A stretch of DNA of 64,000 nucleotides from Manihot esculenta (lineage: Eukaryota; Streptophyta; Magnoliopsida; Malpighiales; Euphorbiaceae). The stretch covers positions 12,481,248 to 12,545,247 of the forward strand of contig NC_035162.2 in the NCBI RefSeq assembly GCF_001659605.2. Reading direction: 5' to 3'. Below the pieces are notes generated by a model that made no database searches, was not told the origin of the DNA, and worked only from the letters and a program-made list of their open reading frames with translations. Made by a program: the position numbers and the translations under genes. Positions 26,986 through 39,150 of this stretch are shown here, one piece after another; position 1 is the first letter of the stretch, and the number at the start of each line of letters is the position of its first letter.

Positions 26986-27375
26986 ATGAAAAATATTGAA
27001 TGTAATGAGAGCACCGCTCACGTACTCTTAACTTGCCGCTACTTTAACGGTGGGCATTATTTGAACGTTCTGGTGGCAGGAGGGAGAGAGCGTGAGGCGT
27101 GCGCGTCCGCGGAGGAGTTGCAGAGAGATCTTCGAGATCGGCGTATAGCTCTTTCAGATGTTCCAGAGAAAGGAGGACGGTGCCTCGTCACTATCAAGGA
27201 TTTCTACTTGGGAATGCTTGGAATCATTCATGGGACAAGAGCACCCTTCATGGAGGAGCTCATAATGAAGTTGGAGGAAGCTCGTGCTGAAGCCCACCTT
27301 GTCGTTACTTTTCAAGGGGCTTTTTGCAAAATTAGGGTTGGGGGAATTTTATTAGGGGATTCTGGATCGGTATAA
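26986..27375 (+). CDS. Orphan ORF, 129 codons, hypothetical
   Basis: An ATG-initiated ORF in a patch noticeably richer in GC than its surroundings. The product would be about 14 kDa, rich in Arg and Glu (for example the stretch around EELQRDLRDRR), without a signal peptide or membrane segment. I recognise no domain. It lies head-to-head with HCS1, about 190 bp from its start codon. It could be a real small gene, a gene fragment carried by a repeat, or a chance ORF in a GC-rich promoter region. A second ORF in another frame overlaps it, which lowers confidence. Confidence 0.25.
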   Translation: MKNIECNESTAHVLLTCRYFNGGHYLNVLVAGGREREACASAEELQRDLRDRRIALSDVPEKGGRCLVTIKDFYLGMLGIIHGTRAPFMEELIMKLEEARAEAHLVVTFQGAFCKIRVGGILLGDSGSV

Positions 27376-27838
27376 ACAAATTTACACCAATTTGGGGTTG
27401 GGCTGTGACGTGGCAGGCAGGCGAAAAGGAAACCTGACACCTTTTTTACAGTCGCCAAATCCTGGCTCTTCTTTAATAAATGTCGAACCATGACGCCTCA
27501 ATAGAAGCCATCATTTGACTGGCGTCAATACAATATAAAACACTCTAATGAAAGGTGACACGGACTTCGTATAATTAAATTTAATTATTATTAATATCAT
27601 TCTTATTTCTTAAATTATATTTAGTTACATCATTACTACTAAATTTACTTTTATTTTTTTATTACAAATTATTAATTTTATTTAAATATAGTAACAAGTT
27701 TATACATTTATTATAATTTTAGTTCAAATATATACAAATACCATAATATTAATTTCTTAATTATAATATATTTCATTTTTACATATATTATTAATAATAT
27801 ATTTAAAAAAAATGCAAAAAAAAAATGCAAAAAGGACC

Positions 27839-27961
27839 GGCGCTTCTTTGAGAGGCGCCAAGGCCGTCAAGCCACGCTTGGCGCCTCTCAAAGAGGCACC
27901 AAGCGTGACCTGGCACCTCTTTGAAAAGCGCCAGGGTGTGGCGCCTGTCAAAGAGATGCCA
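27839..27961. repeat. Cluster of four GGCGCC-ended palindromes
   Basis: Four imperfect palindromes of about 22-25 bp lie at 27839-27860, 27878-27902, 27911-27933 and 27939-27961. Each is built from outer GGCGCC/GGCACC-type arms around a TCAAAGA or TCTTTGA core. They form a compact GC-rich island immediately after an A-rich tract in otherwise AT-rich spacer. Possibly the end of an uncharacterised repeat element. Confidence 0.7.
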
Positions 27962-28821
27962 GGTAGCGAACCCTAAATCGGTAAATTTATTTCTCCCGAC
28001 CCCAAATACCCTTATAAAATTTCTCCCGAAACTAATTTTGCAAAAGCCCCTTTTCAAGATGGATAGTTGCTGTTGTTAGTGCCAAACATTTGTATTGCTG
28101 CAAGGCAATGCCCTAACAAGAGAGATTGAAATTTTAAAAAATCGACATTTTGGGGTTCGCCGGTCATCCTTAACCGTTCAACTTCAAGGGTCTCATGTGC
28201 CTGGATGTTTCCGCAAACTATATCTGCACAAATTCCTGCATCATCAGAAATCCAGAGACATTTTTTCCATTCAGCTGTATGGTTGTGTCTGCTGCTGCCT
28301 TGACAGCCATCCACGATTTTGTTTATTTTTTCTGTTTTTTTTTTTTTTTTTGGAAAGATGACGATTACGTATTTATATTGTTCGTCTTGTATTTTGCAAT
28401 AGATCATTTGTTGTATTGGCAATACATGAATGTCATGTAATTTTACTCGTATTATATTTTACATTGTTTATCGTTTAACTTACCAAGCCCATAAAAACTT
28501 GGATATTTGTTCCTGCCACGTGCCAAGTCAAATTCCTGCGCAGTAAAAGAATATGTTTTGCCAAATGAAGAACGAAATAACCGTTAAATGTGTTTCCAGC
28601 CGCTGTGAAAAGTGAAATACAGTATCAGAAAAAGGAATGCGTACATTTGGAGGAGATAATTCCTCTCCACTTCGAACACAATAACACAACAGAGATGATT
28701 AACATATTACAAACAAATGGAATAGGATACTAACATGATTTTTCTTAGGTCCCCAATCCCACTAGACCAAAGGCTCCTACAATCGACACACTTGAACACT
28801 TATTTGTACAGCGAAATCTGT

Positions 28822-31800
28822 TTATCCTCTCTCCAACTTAGTCAAACATTCTCTCAGTTGAAAACAAAGCTTGGACATTTCTGAGAGCAACTTACATTGT
28901 TGGTCTCTTGATGTTAATGTCTGATACATTAGGGGCGTCACTGGGCCCCTAAGCAGTTGTTGGAGGTCACGGCATAGCTTAGAGGCTTCCTGATTATTAC
29001 CACAAGCTTCAGCAACAAGTTGAAGCAGCATATAGCCTTGCTCTTGGGGTAAGGATTGTTGGGGAGGAGGGGCTGGGGGAACAAGGAAAGGATGTTCAAG
29101 TAGTTGAGGTATTCTCCATCTTTCATTCCGATCCCAAGCAAGACATTTTTTCATAAGATCAAGAAGCCAGGGATTAGAAACTGGACCATAAGTTATTTCA
29201 TGATTCGGGTCTGTTATAACTTTGAACTTAGCCCAGAAAGTCTTGTACTCTGCAAAGGGGGTTCTCCCATATACCATCTGGTAGAGTATGCAGCCAAGCG
29301 ACCAAATATCTGACGGCCGACCACACTTTATGATGTTTCCATTTGCATCACTCTCATTGCACATGAATGCCTCAGGAGACATGTAGCTTAATGTACCCAC
29401 CTGCACTAGTAGAACATAAACTTTAAGCAACCAATATGACGGAAAACCTGCAGTGAGGAATACCACATAAAAACAAAAGCATAGCAAGTAGATTTGTTAA
29501 CTGATATGAAGTCCCAGATTGCAGATCTAACAAACAACCTAAATTAGAAATTCCAATTGTTTTTTTGACAAGTAAAAACAATGAAAATGAGGATAAATTT
29601 TACAATCCCAAAAGCAAGAGGTAGCCATTCAACAATCTGAAAAGATATATGACTCTTTGCAAATTTATCGGCATAATAACTTCTTAGGACCAATATTCAG
29701 TATCCAAAATTAACGGATAACTTTAGAAGAGAAAAGAGACTAACATCATGTCTAAGATTACGTTGATCCAGAGTCTCAATAAAATCTTAATCCATGATGA
29801 TGGGTAGAATTTAAATACCCTTTATAAACAGCACAATTTTACTTAGAAATTTACCTGATCAACAAGTGAAAGTAGAAAAGGATGTACACATATGAGAACA
29901 TTACTTTTGCAGGCAAAAAGCATTAGTAATGAGCATTTGTATTCTGAGCTTGCACATTAGTGAGCAGCAAATGGCATAAAATATCCACCAAATGCAATAT
30001 GCTTAATAATAAGAGTCTGCCTTTTGGCCTATCAGAACAGTGAAGTACTGGTGCTCCTTAAATTCAATTGATCAATCCATTGCCTCCAGAAGATTTAACA
30101 AAAGTAAAGCTAGAGCCAATATTCCTTAATAGCAAGTATAGCAAGTCACCAGAGCCCCATAAGTGGAAGCAATCTACATCTTGGTTCCATATAATGAAAA
30201 AATAATTTGAAGAGATGTGAACAGTACAAGTGAACATTACCTGTGAATCCCTTTGGATGTTAGTTGTATCACTCATTATGGCTTTGGCAATACCAAAATC
30301 AATCAACTTTAGAGCACCTTTGACAAGAAGAAAATTAGCAGGCTTCAAGTCAGAATGCACAATGCGTTCCTCATGTATGGTGTTGACAGCTTGCAGGATT
30401 TGCTACAAATATTTAAACTAAAAAAGTCAGTCTTTCATTTTTTTAAAATGAGATTGATAAATATGACTAAAGATGAAAGTTCATTGTGTTCCCAAGGTCA
30501 TTTCAGTGCTATAATATTAAGAAAATGCCAAGATCAGTGACTTAAAATGGTTTCTTTAGGAATAACCTATATAAGAGCTCTTAAACTCTCAAGAAAAAAC
30601 CTATTAAGAAAAACCCTCAACTTTTCTCTTAAAGTATTGAGCCCTTGAATTTTTATCTTTTTTATCTATTGGATCTGATTCTGTTTCATGTATATGCGTA
30701 TAAAGGTTAGCATGGCAGTACATGTCATGATGCCTCAGGATATCGAAATTAAAAATAAAATCTTCAAAACAAAACAAATTATATTTTGATACACATTGCT
30801 ATTGCCATATTATGATATTACTCAATCCTCCCACTTTGCACACATTTTTACTCTTCTGTAACCCAATCCTTAACAATCATGACTTGTGAGTTTATTTTGG
30901 ACAAATTAGACTCAATATATTGAAACATTAAGGCTTAAAGTTAAATAAAGCTGAAGGACTTAATAGGTTTTTCTTTAAACTTCAAGTGAAATGAACTATT
31001 TAAAGTCAAAATGAATCATTACAGAGAAAAAAATGGAAAGGTACAACATTCAGAAAATGAATAGTAATCAGCAACAACCAAGGTGATATCAACCAAGCAT
31101 AAGAGTTTATTCAACTTATACAGTCTTGCTTGTGAGACTAGTTATTCAACTTATACAGTCTTACTAGTGAGACTAGTGTCCCTAAAGAGCAAAAAGAAAA
31201 AGTACCCATCTTTAAAGTCAGTTATACTTCATTCAAGTGGTAAGACCAACACAGACACAAATGTTAATAATTAGTAACTAAAATCACTGAATTCTTACAC
31301 TGACTTTACAGAATAAACCAGTAAAAATTCCCCCAAAAAGTCCTTTAGAGTGTAGAGCACTACTGCAAATATAATTAGCAACTATGACACAGTGTAAAGA
31401 GTAGTCAAGTACCTGCCAGTAAAATCTTAGCCAATTCTCATCTATGATCTGATTGGTGCTATCCAGTTCCTTCCATTTCTGTGAAAGCATGTGAGCCAAA
31501 TCAATTTCTCCATATTCAAGGACCATGTATATATACCCATCATCCTTAACTCTGCCATCTTTGTTGCTTGCAGATCCATTCATGACTTCGCGGAGCAAAT
31601 TCTTATCTGTCACCTAATACCACGAGTAAGTATTAGAGACACAACTCATACAAAAATCTAGAGTAAAGCCTTTTAGATGCTATGCTTTTGAAATATGACT
31701 ATGGTTACACATAATAAAGTAGGAAAATAAGTCCCTAAAGCATGAGGTACTTAGTATGTTCAACAATAGCTTGACTAGTGCACCCACCACTATGGAGCAG

Positions 31801-34800
31801 TGCATGTATGCATAAAGAAGTAGAGCAAAAGATATCAAATGATTCATCCTGGGCATGTCTTGATTATATATAAATACATTACATAGGCCACCTTGAGGCA
31901 TCACATCTTTAATTGTTAAAATATATTTTAAACCATCCTTCCCCGGTTAAATAGCACAAGGACTTGCTTTGATGGTGGTTACCCCATTCAAAGAAGTTTG
32001 CAATAAAAATTGATGTGATATACCAATAGATAAGTCATTATATGCATAACCCTTCTAAATTTAGAAATACAAAAATCATATGCAAGGAAATTTTAAGTCA
32101 CTCCAAAGATGATTCAAAATTATATCATAAGCAAAATATTAGTATCCAGCATAGCACCAAATTAAATACAAGGCATGTTCTTCCCAAATCTCGCCAAAGT
32201 TTCTGATCAAAGCACAACAGGAGATATGACATGGGAATATTCTATCTGTTATCAGTGAATATTTGTGTGTATTTTCATGAAAATATATACAATAGGTTCC
32301 CTAACTAATTAGGAATGTAGATCCTTATTATTGAGCTAATTATATACATTAATATGATTGAATTTCCTTAAAAGTATGCAATTCGCAAAATAGGAGATAC
32401 GACATGGGAATATTCCATATGCAATCATGATTGAAATAATGCTAATTAATGCAGAAACTTCTCAGTAGCAAGTAAGTACCTCATAGTCTACTAACTGTAT
32501 GATATTGTTCTTTCCCTTCAATTTGTTTAGATACTCGATTTCCTGACAAAAACCATATGCAGTTGCATAGTCACGACCCTTGAGTTTGATTTTCTTGAGT
32601 GCATAGATTGTACAGTCCGAAGATATGACTTTGTGGACCTCACTACTCCCTCCGCTCCCTATCTTACCAAGCCTTTGATACAGCTTCCCATTAACTTTAA
32701 AGAACATGTCAGCGTCATAATTCCTTTTACGAGGAACTGAAACACCTTTACCACTTGTGACCTTTTCTTGCTTTTCCTGTTTAGAAGGCTCCACCAACTG
32801 CACATCTGAGGAAGGGTTTTTTGACAATGGATTCTGAGCTTGTTTATCATGAATATCCTCTGATGGTTCTCTCTCTTTAGTTGGATTATCAACAACAAAT
32901 GAAGGATTCTTGGATGTGTCATTCTTGTTGGCCAGCTTCCCCTGTTTCTCCCTAGGCAGGTGATGTTCCTTAATTTGGGTATCAATAGCACAAGTAGAAG
33001 TTTGGGCTGCAACAGATTTCTGGTCAGTTCGTAGCCCATTGGTGTCCTTTAGTGAAGTATAAGACAGCTGCTCCATATTTCGTTGATTAATATGGTGAGA
33101 ATTCATATTAATATCTCCCAATGGTTCAACTGCCATATGAGTGCCACTCTCTGGATGTGAACGGGAGTAATAACTTGTTGAGTTAAACATGGGTGCTGAA
33201 GTAGAATGGACAGATGTTGTTGTGGCACAAGATGAGCCAGCAACTGAAGATTGAGTAGCAGGTTGGCCTAAAAAGTTTCTAAATTGATGCAGTTGATCCT
33301 GAACTGTTGTCCTTTTTGCTAACAAAGATGTTGCACCATCAGTCCTCAAACAGATGTCAGACTCCATGTTCTGAGAATTCTGATGCTTTGATTCATCATT
33401 GAAAGCATTCAATGCCTCTATTTGATTGCTTGCATCCCATTCCATTTCTGTCAATGCAAGTGAATCCATATGAGAAGATAAGTTCTCCAATCCAGTGGCC
33501 ATTTGATCATGGGCCCCTGCATGTTGGAAGACAAGGGAAAAAGAAAATATATCCAGAACATAGTGACAAATTCAAGAATGATTTCCCATCAGCAAGAATT
33601 CAGAAACTTTTATTGCACATCTTATAGAATGAGACAGAAAACTCCAACAGCAAAGCTGACTTTGAAAGAAGAAACTCGAAGCAATAGCAAGTGGTATGTT
33701 ACCTTGGGAATTAGAATTTTTTGCCATTGAAAACTGGACCCTTCTCTTGCCATCAACTTGTGACAAGGACATTGGATTATTCTCTTGACAATGAATAACA
33801 GATGTGGATTGATTTCTCTGCGCATCAAATGGGTTGAAACTCTCATCAAAGGTCTTTGTGGTGATGCCTGAAATGGAAGGAGTAGTAATAGATTCTTCTT
33901 GAGTTTCCCTAACAACAGCAACTGGATTTTTGGTTGGTATAATTGAATCTTTTACAGCATGACTGGATGGAATTAGATTTTCACACTTCTTCATGCCTGT
34001 CTTAGGATCCACATCAGAGACTGCAGCTTTAGACGTTTCACGTTGCTGAACCAACATACGCCTAGGCCCTATACCATGGATTGGCATGGTACCTAAAGTA
34101 AATGTACCAAGTATTAGGAAGTTAACAAGCTTTGCAATTGAAGGGCCAATTATATGAATTCTTATCTTTCTTTTAGATAAATGAATTTCTTAGAACCATC
34201 AAAACTCATCTTTGCAGAGAAGGCTTGCAATTCCAACATTTTACATTCACAGAGTCTCTAATGCATATAGTCATCCACATTCCCAGATGGAAAACATCAA
34301 CAGATGGAACATATAAAGGTTTGTATGGCACATAATTTAGCCAATCAAGCTTATTCTGATTAATTTTTTCAAAACAAAACAACAAAAGAATGCAGCTATT
34401 TTCGAAGAAGCCAGCAGTCTCAGTTGAAATTTCAACAGAAATACCCAATAAATTCACTAACTTAGCAACATCTATCACTATATTTATCGCTGTAAGTGAC
34501 AACAATAACACTCAGTTTCACCTATATCAATTGACAATGGATGCTTACCAGAATTAGAAAAAAAACCCTAATTTTTCCCAGTTGCAATGAACGACGAATC
34601 TAGGGAAAGAAAACACGATAATAAAACCGTTTCATATACAATGCATATGCATATACGTATAGAGAGAGAGAGGCGGGGGGTACCGAGGGGGCGGTGGCGC
34701 TTGAAGGCAGCTTGAACATGCTTGAGAAAGTCCGGCGGGGATGAGGAAGAGAAAGACGAGGATGAAGAAGACGTTGTGTCAGCGTTGATGATCGGACGGA

Positions 34801-34855
34801 CGAGATTCCTAGGTGGAGGAGCAGCTGAGACCGGAAGGTTAGCCTCCCCGTCCAT
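28822..34855 (-). CDS. MPS1: MPS1/TTK-type dual-specificity protein kinase
   Basis: Predicted spindle-assembly-checkpoint kinase. Six exons splice in frame to 846 aa: 34855-34684, 34092-33703, 33516-32480, 31613-31413, 30402-30241 and 29400-28822 (stop 28822-28824). The first ~460 residues are Ser/Asn/Gln-rich and mostly disordered-looking. The kinase domain starts near 468: Gly-rich loop [11 protein letters not shown] (about 471-481), ATP-anchoring Lys in ALKK (about 495), catalytic loop HSDLKPANF (616-624, Asp618), DFG at 635-637, and the activation segment ending in [13 protein letters not shown] (from about 653). The HSD in place of HRD, and DSQVGT before the P+1 loop, are typical of MPS1/TTK. 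After the kinase (about 750) comes a plant-type C-terminal tail with a Pro-rich PPAPPPQQ and helical repeats. Exon-1 Ser run ([11 protein letters not shown]) is low-complexity. Start chosen as the only ATG opening the exon-1 frame. Confidence 0.93.
31109..31178. repeat. Two-copy tandem repeat, ~35 bp, in MPS1 intron
   Basis: TTATTCAACTTATACAGTCT occurs twice in tandem, each copy followed by T(T/A)CT(T/A)GTGAGACTAGT. Nearly identical copies, so probably a recent duplication. Intronic (between kinase exons 4 and 5). Confidence 0.85.
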
Positions 34856-36345
34856 AGCTGGATCTCAACGGCATTTCCGTATGGAAGAGTGGCAACTTTT
34901 GATAATAGAGAAGAAAATGAAGCTACCGAAACTGATTCAATTGGAGAAAATTAAGGTTTTTAGTCCGTATCCATGGAGGAGAACTGAGATTCAACATCAA
35001 GTGAACAGTGAAGGACTGAGACAGCACTCACTGATCTAACTAGCCAGTGGCCACTAGAGAGGAGAACTGGAGGAGAGTGAGGATCAAGAGTCAAGGCAGC
35101 GATTTGAAATCGGCTGATTGGCGCTCTCGAGATTTAATGGGCCGTAATTGGGCTCTTCCTGTTAATGGGCTCTAGTGGTATTCAGCACTTGGGCTGTCAG
35201 AGAAATGAGCTGATGTTGTAGGAAACTGGAGGGCCCACCAAATACATCAATTTTGAATGCAAGTTAAGTTTTCTCGACAAAGGGTAAAGTAGGAATGAGC
35301 GAGGATCATCATTACAATGCTCTAATTTGTGCCGAAATACTTGTTGAATCGGGTTAACCATGGATAAAAATATAAATAAATGAATCTTTCTATAAAATAA
35401 ATAAATAGACTTATTTTAATAGTTTTTTAATATATTATAAATAATCGGATTTAACTAAAAATTTTCTTCAATAATAATTGTGTTTCGGAGTCCAATCTCT
35501 GAGGAAGAAGGTCCTGCATGCATAGACAAGGCTATGGATGCTGAGGTGTCGATTGGTTTTGTTAGAAAGATTTCCTCCTTACCAAACATACTACTTAGTA
35601 CAAAGCTTAGCACTGTCCCAGTATATACTGATGTTGTTTTAACTTCTTGTGCCACATCATTGGTTTCACAAATTGATGTTAAAGTAGGATTTTTGCGTGT
35701 GTAAATTTGGTCCTCCTGCTCTCTCTTTTTTATCTATATTTTTCCTCTTTTGTTTTAGTAATATGTTTCATAATTCAGGTTCATACGTACGGATATTTTT
35801 TTTTTGTCAAATGATTATTTAATTTTTTACTGCACATATATGAGTTTAGAATATAGTTTTTGTGTATCTAGGGGCCTGTAATCCTGTAACCCTGTTGACC
35901 CATCCAATCGAGTAAGACAGATTTCAATGTCTTGGACTATAATTATGATATGATGTGCTGGATTATCATAAGATTTTGACCTGCTCCTCTTTTTTTGTGT
36001 CTGAGACCTAATTGTTAAGAGTCCCAAATCAATTCGGCCTGCTCTAAACGTGGATAGAATTGTGTGTTAATAAATTAGTTTACATAAGGAATTTTAATAA
36101 ATTTTAGGTCTGACTCTCATATAAAACTCAATTACGATTTGGGTGACAGTGGTCCAACGATCATAAAAAATAATACTAACAAAAAAACCTACGTCGTAAA
36201 ATACTCGTATTAAATATAATAGATATCATCATGTATTGAAGTTTCCTTGTCATGAAGAAACTAATATCACATCCCTTTGGCTCTTTAGTTAGTTAGCACA
36301 GTTAATTAGAAATGTTCCAAAGAGTTTAGATTCCCTCCGCACAGT

Positions 36346-36388
<43 letters not shown>

Positions 36389-37334
36389 TTTTCTTTAGCT
36401 TGTTGATCGATATATAAGAAAATATAACTTTTAAAGTTTGTACATGATATGCTTTCAAAAAAAAAAAAGTTTGTACATGATATGAGAGCTACTGTTATTT
36501 TCTTTGTCATCATAATCTTTTTTTTTATATAAAATATGGATGATTTTTTTTATTTGTGATTTTAATTGTTTTATTATGGCTTCCGAGGTTAACCCTAATT
36601 GCATTCAAAATTCAAATAGGGGGCTCTATTTGTTTTTCATTTCTTTTTCTTAATATTTTATTTTCCCCTTTTTCATGTTTTCCACCTTTATAATATCCGG
36701 ATAACAACGGTTCCTAGAGCCAACTTTTTTATGTATTGAATGGATTTGGATTTTGGAATAAGATTTGGGTTAAAGCGTAAAGGTGAGTTGACAGTACATT
36801 AATTTTGAGGTAATTGTTATTATTATTATTATCATTAAAGTAAAAAAGAGCTTTATTCCAGGGCGTTGGATTGGGATGCTCTGATGATTTTGAGGCTCAG
36901 AAGGAATCATGCAGCTTTTTGCTTGAAGAAAGCACTATTATGGTGTAATTAGTGTGCTACTTCTCGGTGATGCGTGTGGCTCTTACGCCTAAATATCCTT
37001 CTCGGGTTTGTCTTTTTTTAAAAATTTAATTTAGATTAAACTCGTTTTAATAAAGAGTAATTTCAAGCTTTCCCTCTTAAATGTTAAATACAAAGTTTGA
37101 TTTTAATTATTTTTAAATTGAAAATGTTTAAATTGTTGTTAAAAAGTGTCTATTTCAAAAGTTTTTTTTTTTGTCCAGCATTGTTTAGAATAGACTTTTA
37201 TTTTTGTTTATATATAAAAGGCATGCATTCTTAAGAAATGAAAACATTTTCTTTGTTCTCTTTCTACAAGGGGGAAATTCATCAAGTTACAGTTTAAATT
37301 TGAACATGAAAATTTGATTATTATTATTATTATT
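34856..37334. other. Intergenic spacer between MPS1 start and the retroelement nest
   Basis: The first ~250 bp are GC-richer and represent the MPS1 leader and promoter. An out-of-frame ATG at 34874 on the minus strand would overlap the MPS1 start if transcribed. Beyond 35150 the DNA is AT-rich. The 74-codon ORF at 35480-35704 has no recognisable homology. An (AT)n run lies at 36348-36381 and a (TTA)n run at 37318-37340. Confidence 0.6.
36348..36381. repeat. (TA)n microsatellite
   Basis: About 17 perfect TA units followed directly by a T tract, in AT-rich spacer. Confidence 0.95.
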
Positions 37335-37339
37335 ATTAT

Positions 37340-37967
37340 TGATAACCTCCAGATCTTTCTTAGCACAGGAATAAGGTCGGGTCCAAAAGAAGGCCACAGG
37401 TCCAAAACCCATCAGATCATACGCTCGAGAGGCGGCTCGACTTCACGAACCTGGGCCGGCAACCCAGGGTGATCCGGATCAGATATGAGCACAAGCCCCA
37501 TAAGGGAGTTGGCCCAATCACTCACCAGCCCTACCCGCATGCGCTCTGGAGAGCATTAAATGGCCGTTACGCATGGAGCAGGTGCCTGACACGCCCGTAC
37601 GTACGGGCCTGAGTGACAAGGACAGGAAGCACTATATACTGGAGGGTCTTCTCTTGCAAGGGGGTATCTTCTTCTTTTTCTTCTCCGGCCTGGACTCCAT
37701 TTTATTTTCTCTGCAACTCTTGTCTAAGGACACGACTCTTATTCAGGTAACCTGACTTGAACATCGGAGGGTCTCCGCCGGGGCATCCCCGGTGGACCCC
37801 TGACCCCCTTTTCCCTTGATTTGCAGGTCCTTTCCTCAAAGAAAACATGGAGAGACCCATTTGACAGACCCAACAGAGAGCCCAAAAAGGAATCAGATCT
37901 ATATAACAGGGGACGAGGGAGAACCAGATCTATCGGATATGGAGCCCAGGGAGATTTAGAGTTATCA
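37340..37967 (+). repeat. 5' LTR of outer element
   Basis: Matches 48689-49316 over its full length with about 4% mismatches and no length difference. Contains a probable TATA box (CTATATAC near 37631) and a C/T-rich region after it. Confidence 0.93.
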
Positions 37968-37970
37968 AAA

Positions 37971-37989
37971 TGGCGCCGTCTGTGGGAAC
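37971..37989 (+). other. Primer-binding site of outer element
   Basis: TGGCGCCGTCTGTGGGAAC begins 3 bp after the LTR end. Starting with TGG (complement of tRNA CCA-3') and continuing GCGCC is usual for plant LTR retrotransposons. I do not assign the tRNA. Confidence 0.8.
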
Positions 37990-38443
37990 GAAAGAGAATT
38001 TACTATCTCTAAAGTTTCCAGATCCACCCATTGAGATCCACATAAAGAGTGAAAAACTGGAAATCTGCTGCTTTGGGTTCACGATAGCAGTGACCTCATG
38101 CTTGATGAACGGCGTCGGGGCAGCTGACGCAGGAAGGTGACAATCCAATGTCGCATCCAGTCATGGGTGTCACCGGCGAAGCCCGAAACCGTGCGTTGTA
38201 ACAGCAGGGAAAGATCGGTCGTCTTGAGACGAGGAAGACAACTGCGGGAGATCGCGGGTCTCTTGCGATGCCTTCGACTTCGTACGCACCTGTGGTGGAA
38301 AGGAAAGCCGGCGAAGCACAAAGGTGGCTCTGTCATCGGCAAATCCGACGACCACAACGATAGATTGCTCGTTCAGGTCGGATCCGTGCTCGAGCTCAGA
38401 GCCGTGTTTGAGATCGGCATCACATATCAGGTCGGATATTCCA

Positions 38444-38820
38444 GGTTACATGGTGGTGGGATTTGAAATGGTTCCCTATAACTTTATGCATAATGCTCAG
38501 TCGGTGAAGAACATGAAAATGTATGAAAAGCACCCATCTCTAATTAAATGTGATCCTACTACTTTCTCAACGCCAATTAAGGAGAGTGAGCCAATTGTAT
38601 TTACCTATGAGGTCACATTTGAGGAGAGTGATATCAAAGGTGCATTGATTCTCGAGTATGAATTCTCTAGTGGTTATCACCTTCCTTGCTGGTATTGTCC
38701 TTGTCATTTTCTTGAGAACTGTGAGGCGGGATCTGACCCGTTATGAGGAACCCGACAAGGAGGCTCAAGCACAGATGAATGAGGAATTATCTGGGTGGAA
38801 ACTTGTTGTAGGGAATGTGA
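38444..38820 (+). pseudogene. Captured fragment of a transmembrane-9 superfamily (nonaspanin/TMN) gene
   Basis: In sense orientation inside the outer retroelement. The first frame from 38444 encodes GYMVVGFEMVPY and VFTYEVTFEESDIK, the lumenal segment before the first transmembrane helix of plant TMN8-10-type proteins. Homology resumes in another frame from 38637 with KVH then a stop (TGA where the family has Trp), then MNSLVVITFLAGIVLVIFLR, the first transmembrane helix, and the conserved segment up to GWKLVVGN near 38818. About 14 conserved residues (the WPSRWDAYLKMEG region) are missing at the frame change, so a deletion of roughly 40-45 bp removed them. Downstream of 38826 the sequence looks like a retained intron (GTAAAG near 38827, TTTCAG near 38935). 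Not functional. Homology is judged from memory of the family. Confidence 0.8.
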
Positions 38821-39150
38821 TTCTCTGTAAAGATTCTCTGCTTTCGTTTCCACCTTAAGCACTGCAGATCCGCTATTTGCTACCTACCTCATTTATTATT
38901 TGTTTCACATGCTGATGATAGATTGATATTTTCAGTAATGTCAAGGATCACTAAATGGAAGTTGGAGAAAACAAAAGTGACGCGTCAACACAACTCACGC
39001 AAAAGTGGTCGACATGGCTCTTAATTACTGGGAGGTAAGTACCCAAATTCTTTACAGATATTACAACAATGCTATCATAAATGATTTATTAAAATTAGCT
39101 TATGCACGATCCACAACTACTGCAAGCAATTAATTATTTATCATCATCAC

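Noticed and set aside
34722..35039. 105-codon plus-strand ORF over the MPS1 first exon
   Set aside because: Antisense of the Ser-rich coding exon; acidic low-complexity start is the mirror of the TCT/TCC run.
37335..37339. Using ATTAT alone as proof of target duplication
   Set aside because: The outer element sits in an ATT microsatellite, so this word would recur by chance; LTRs, PBS and PPT are the real evidence.
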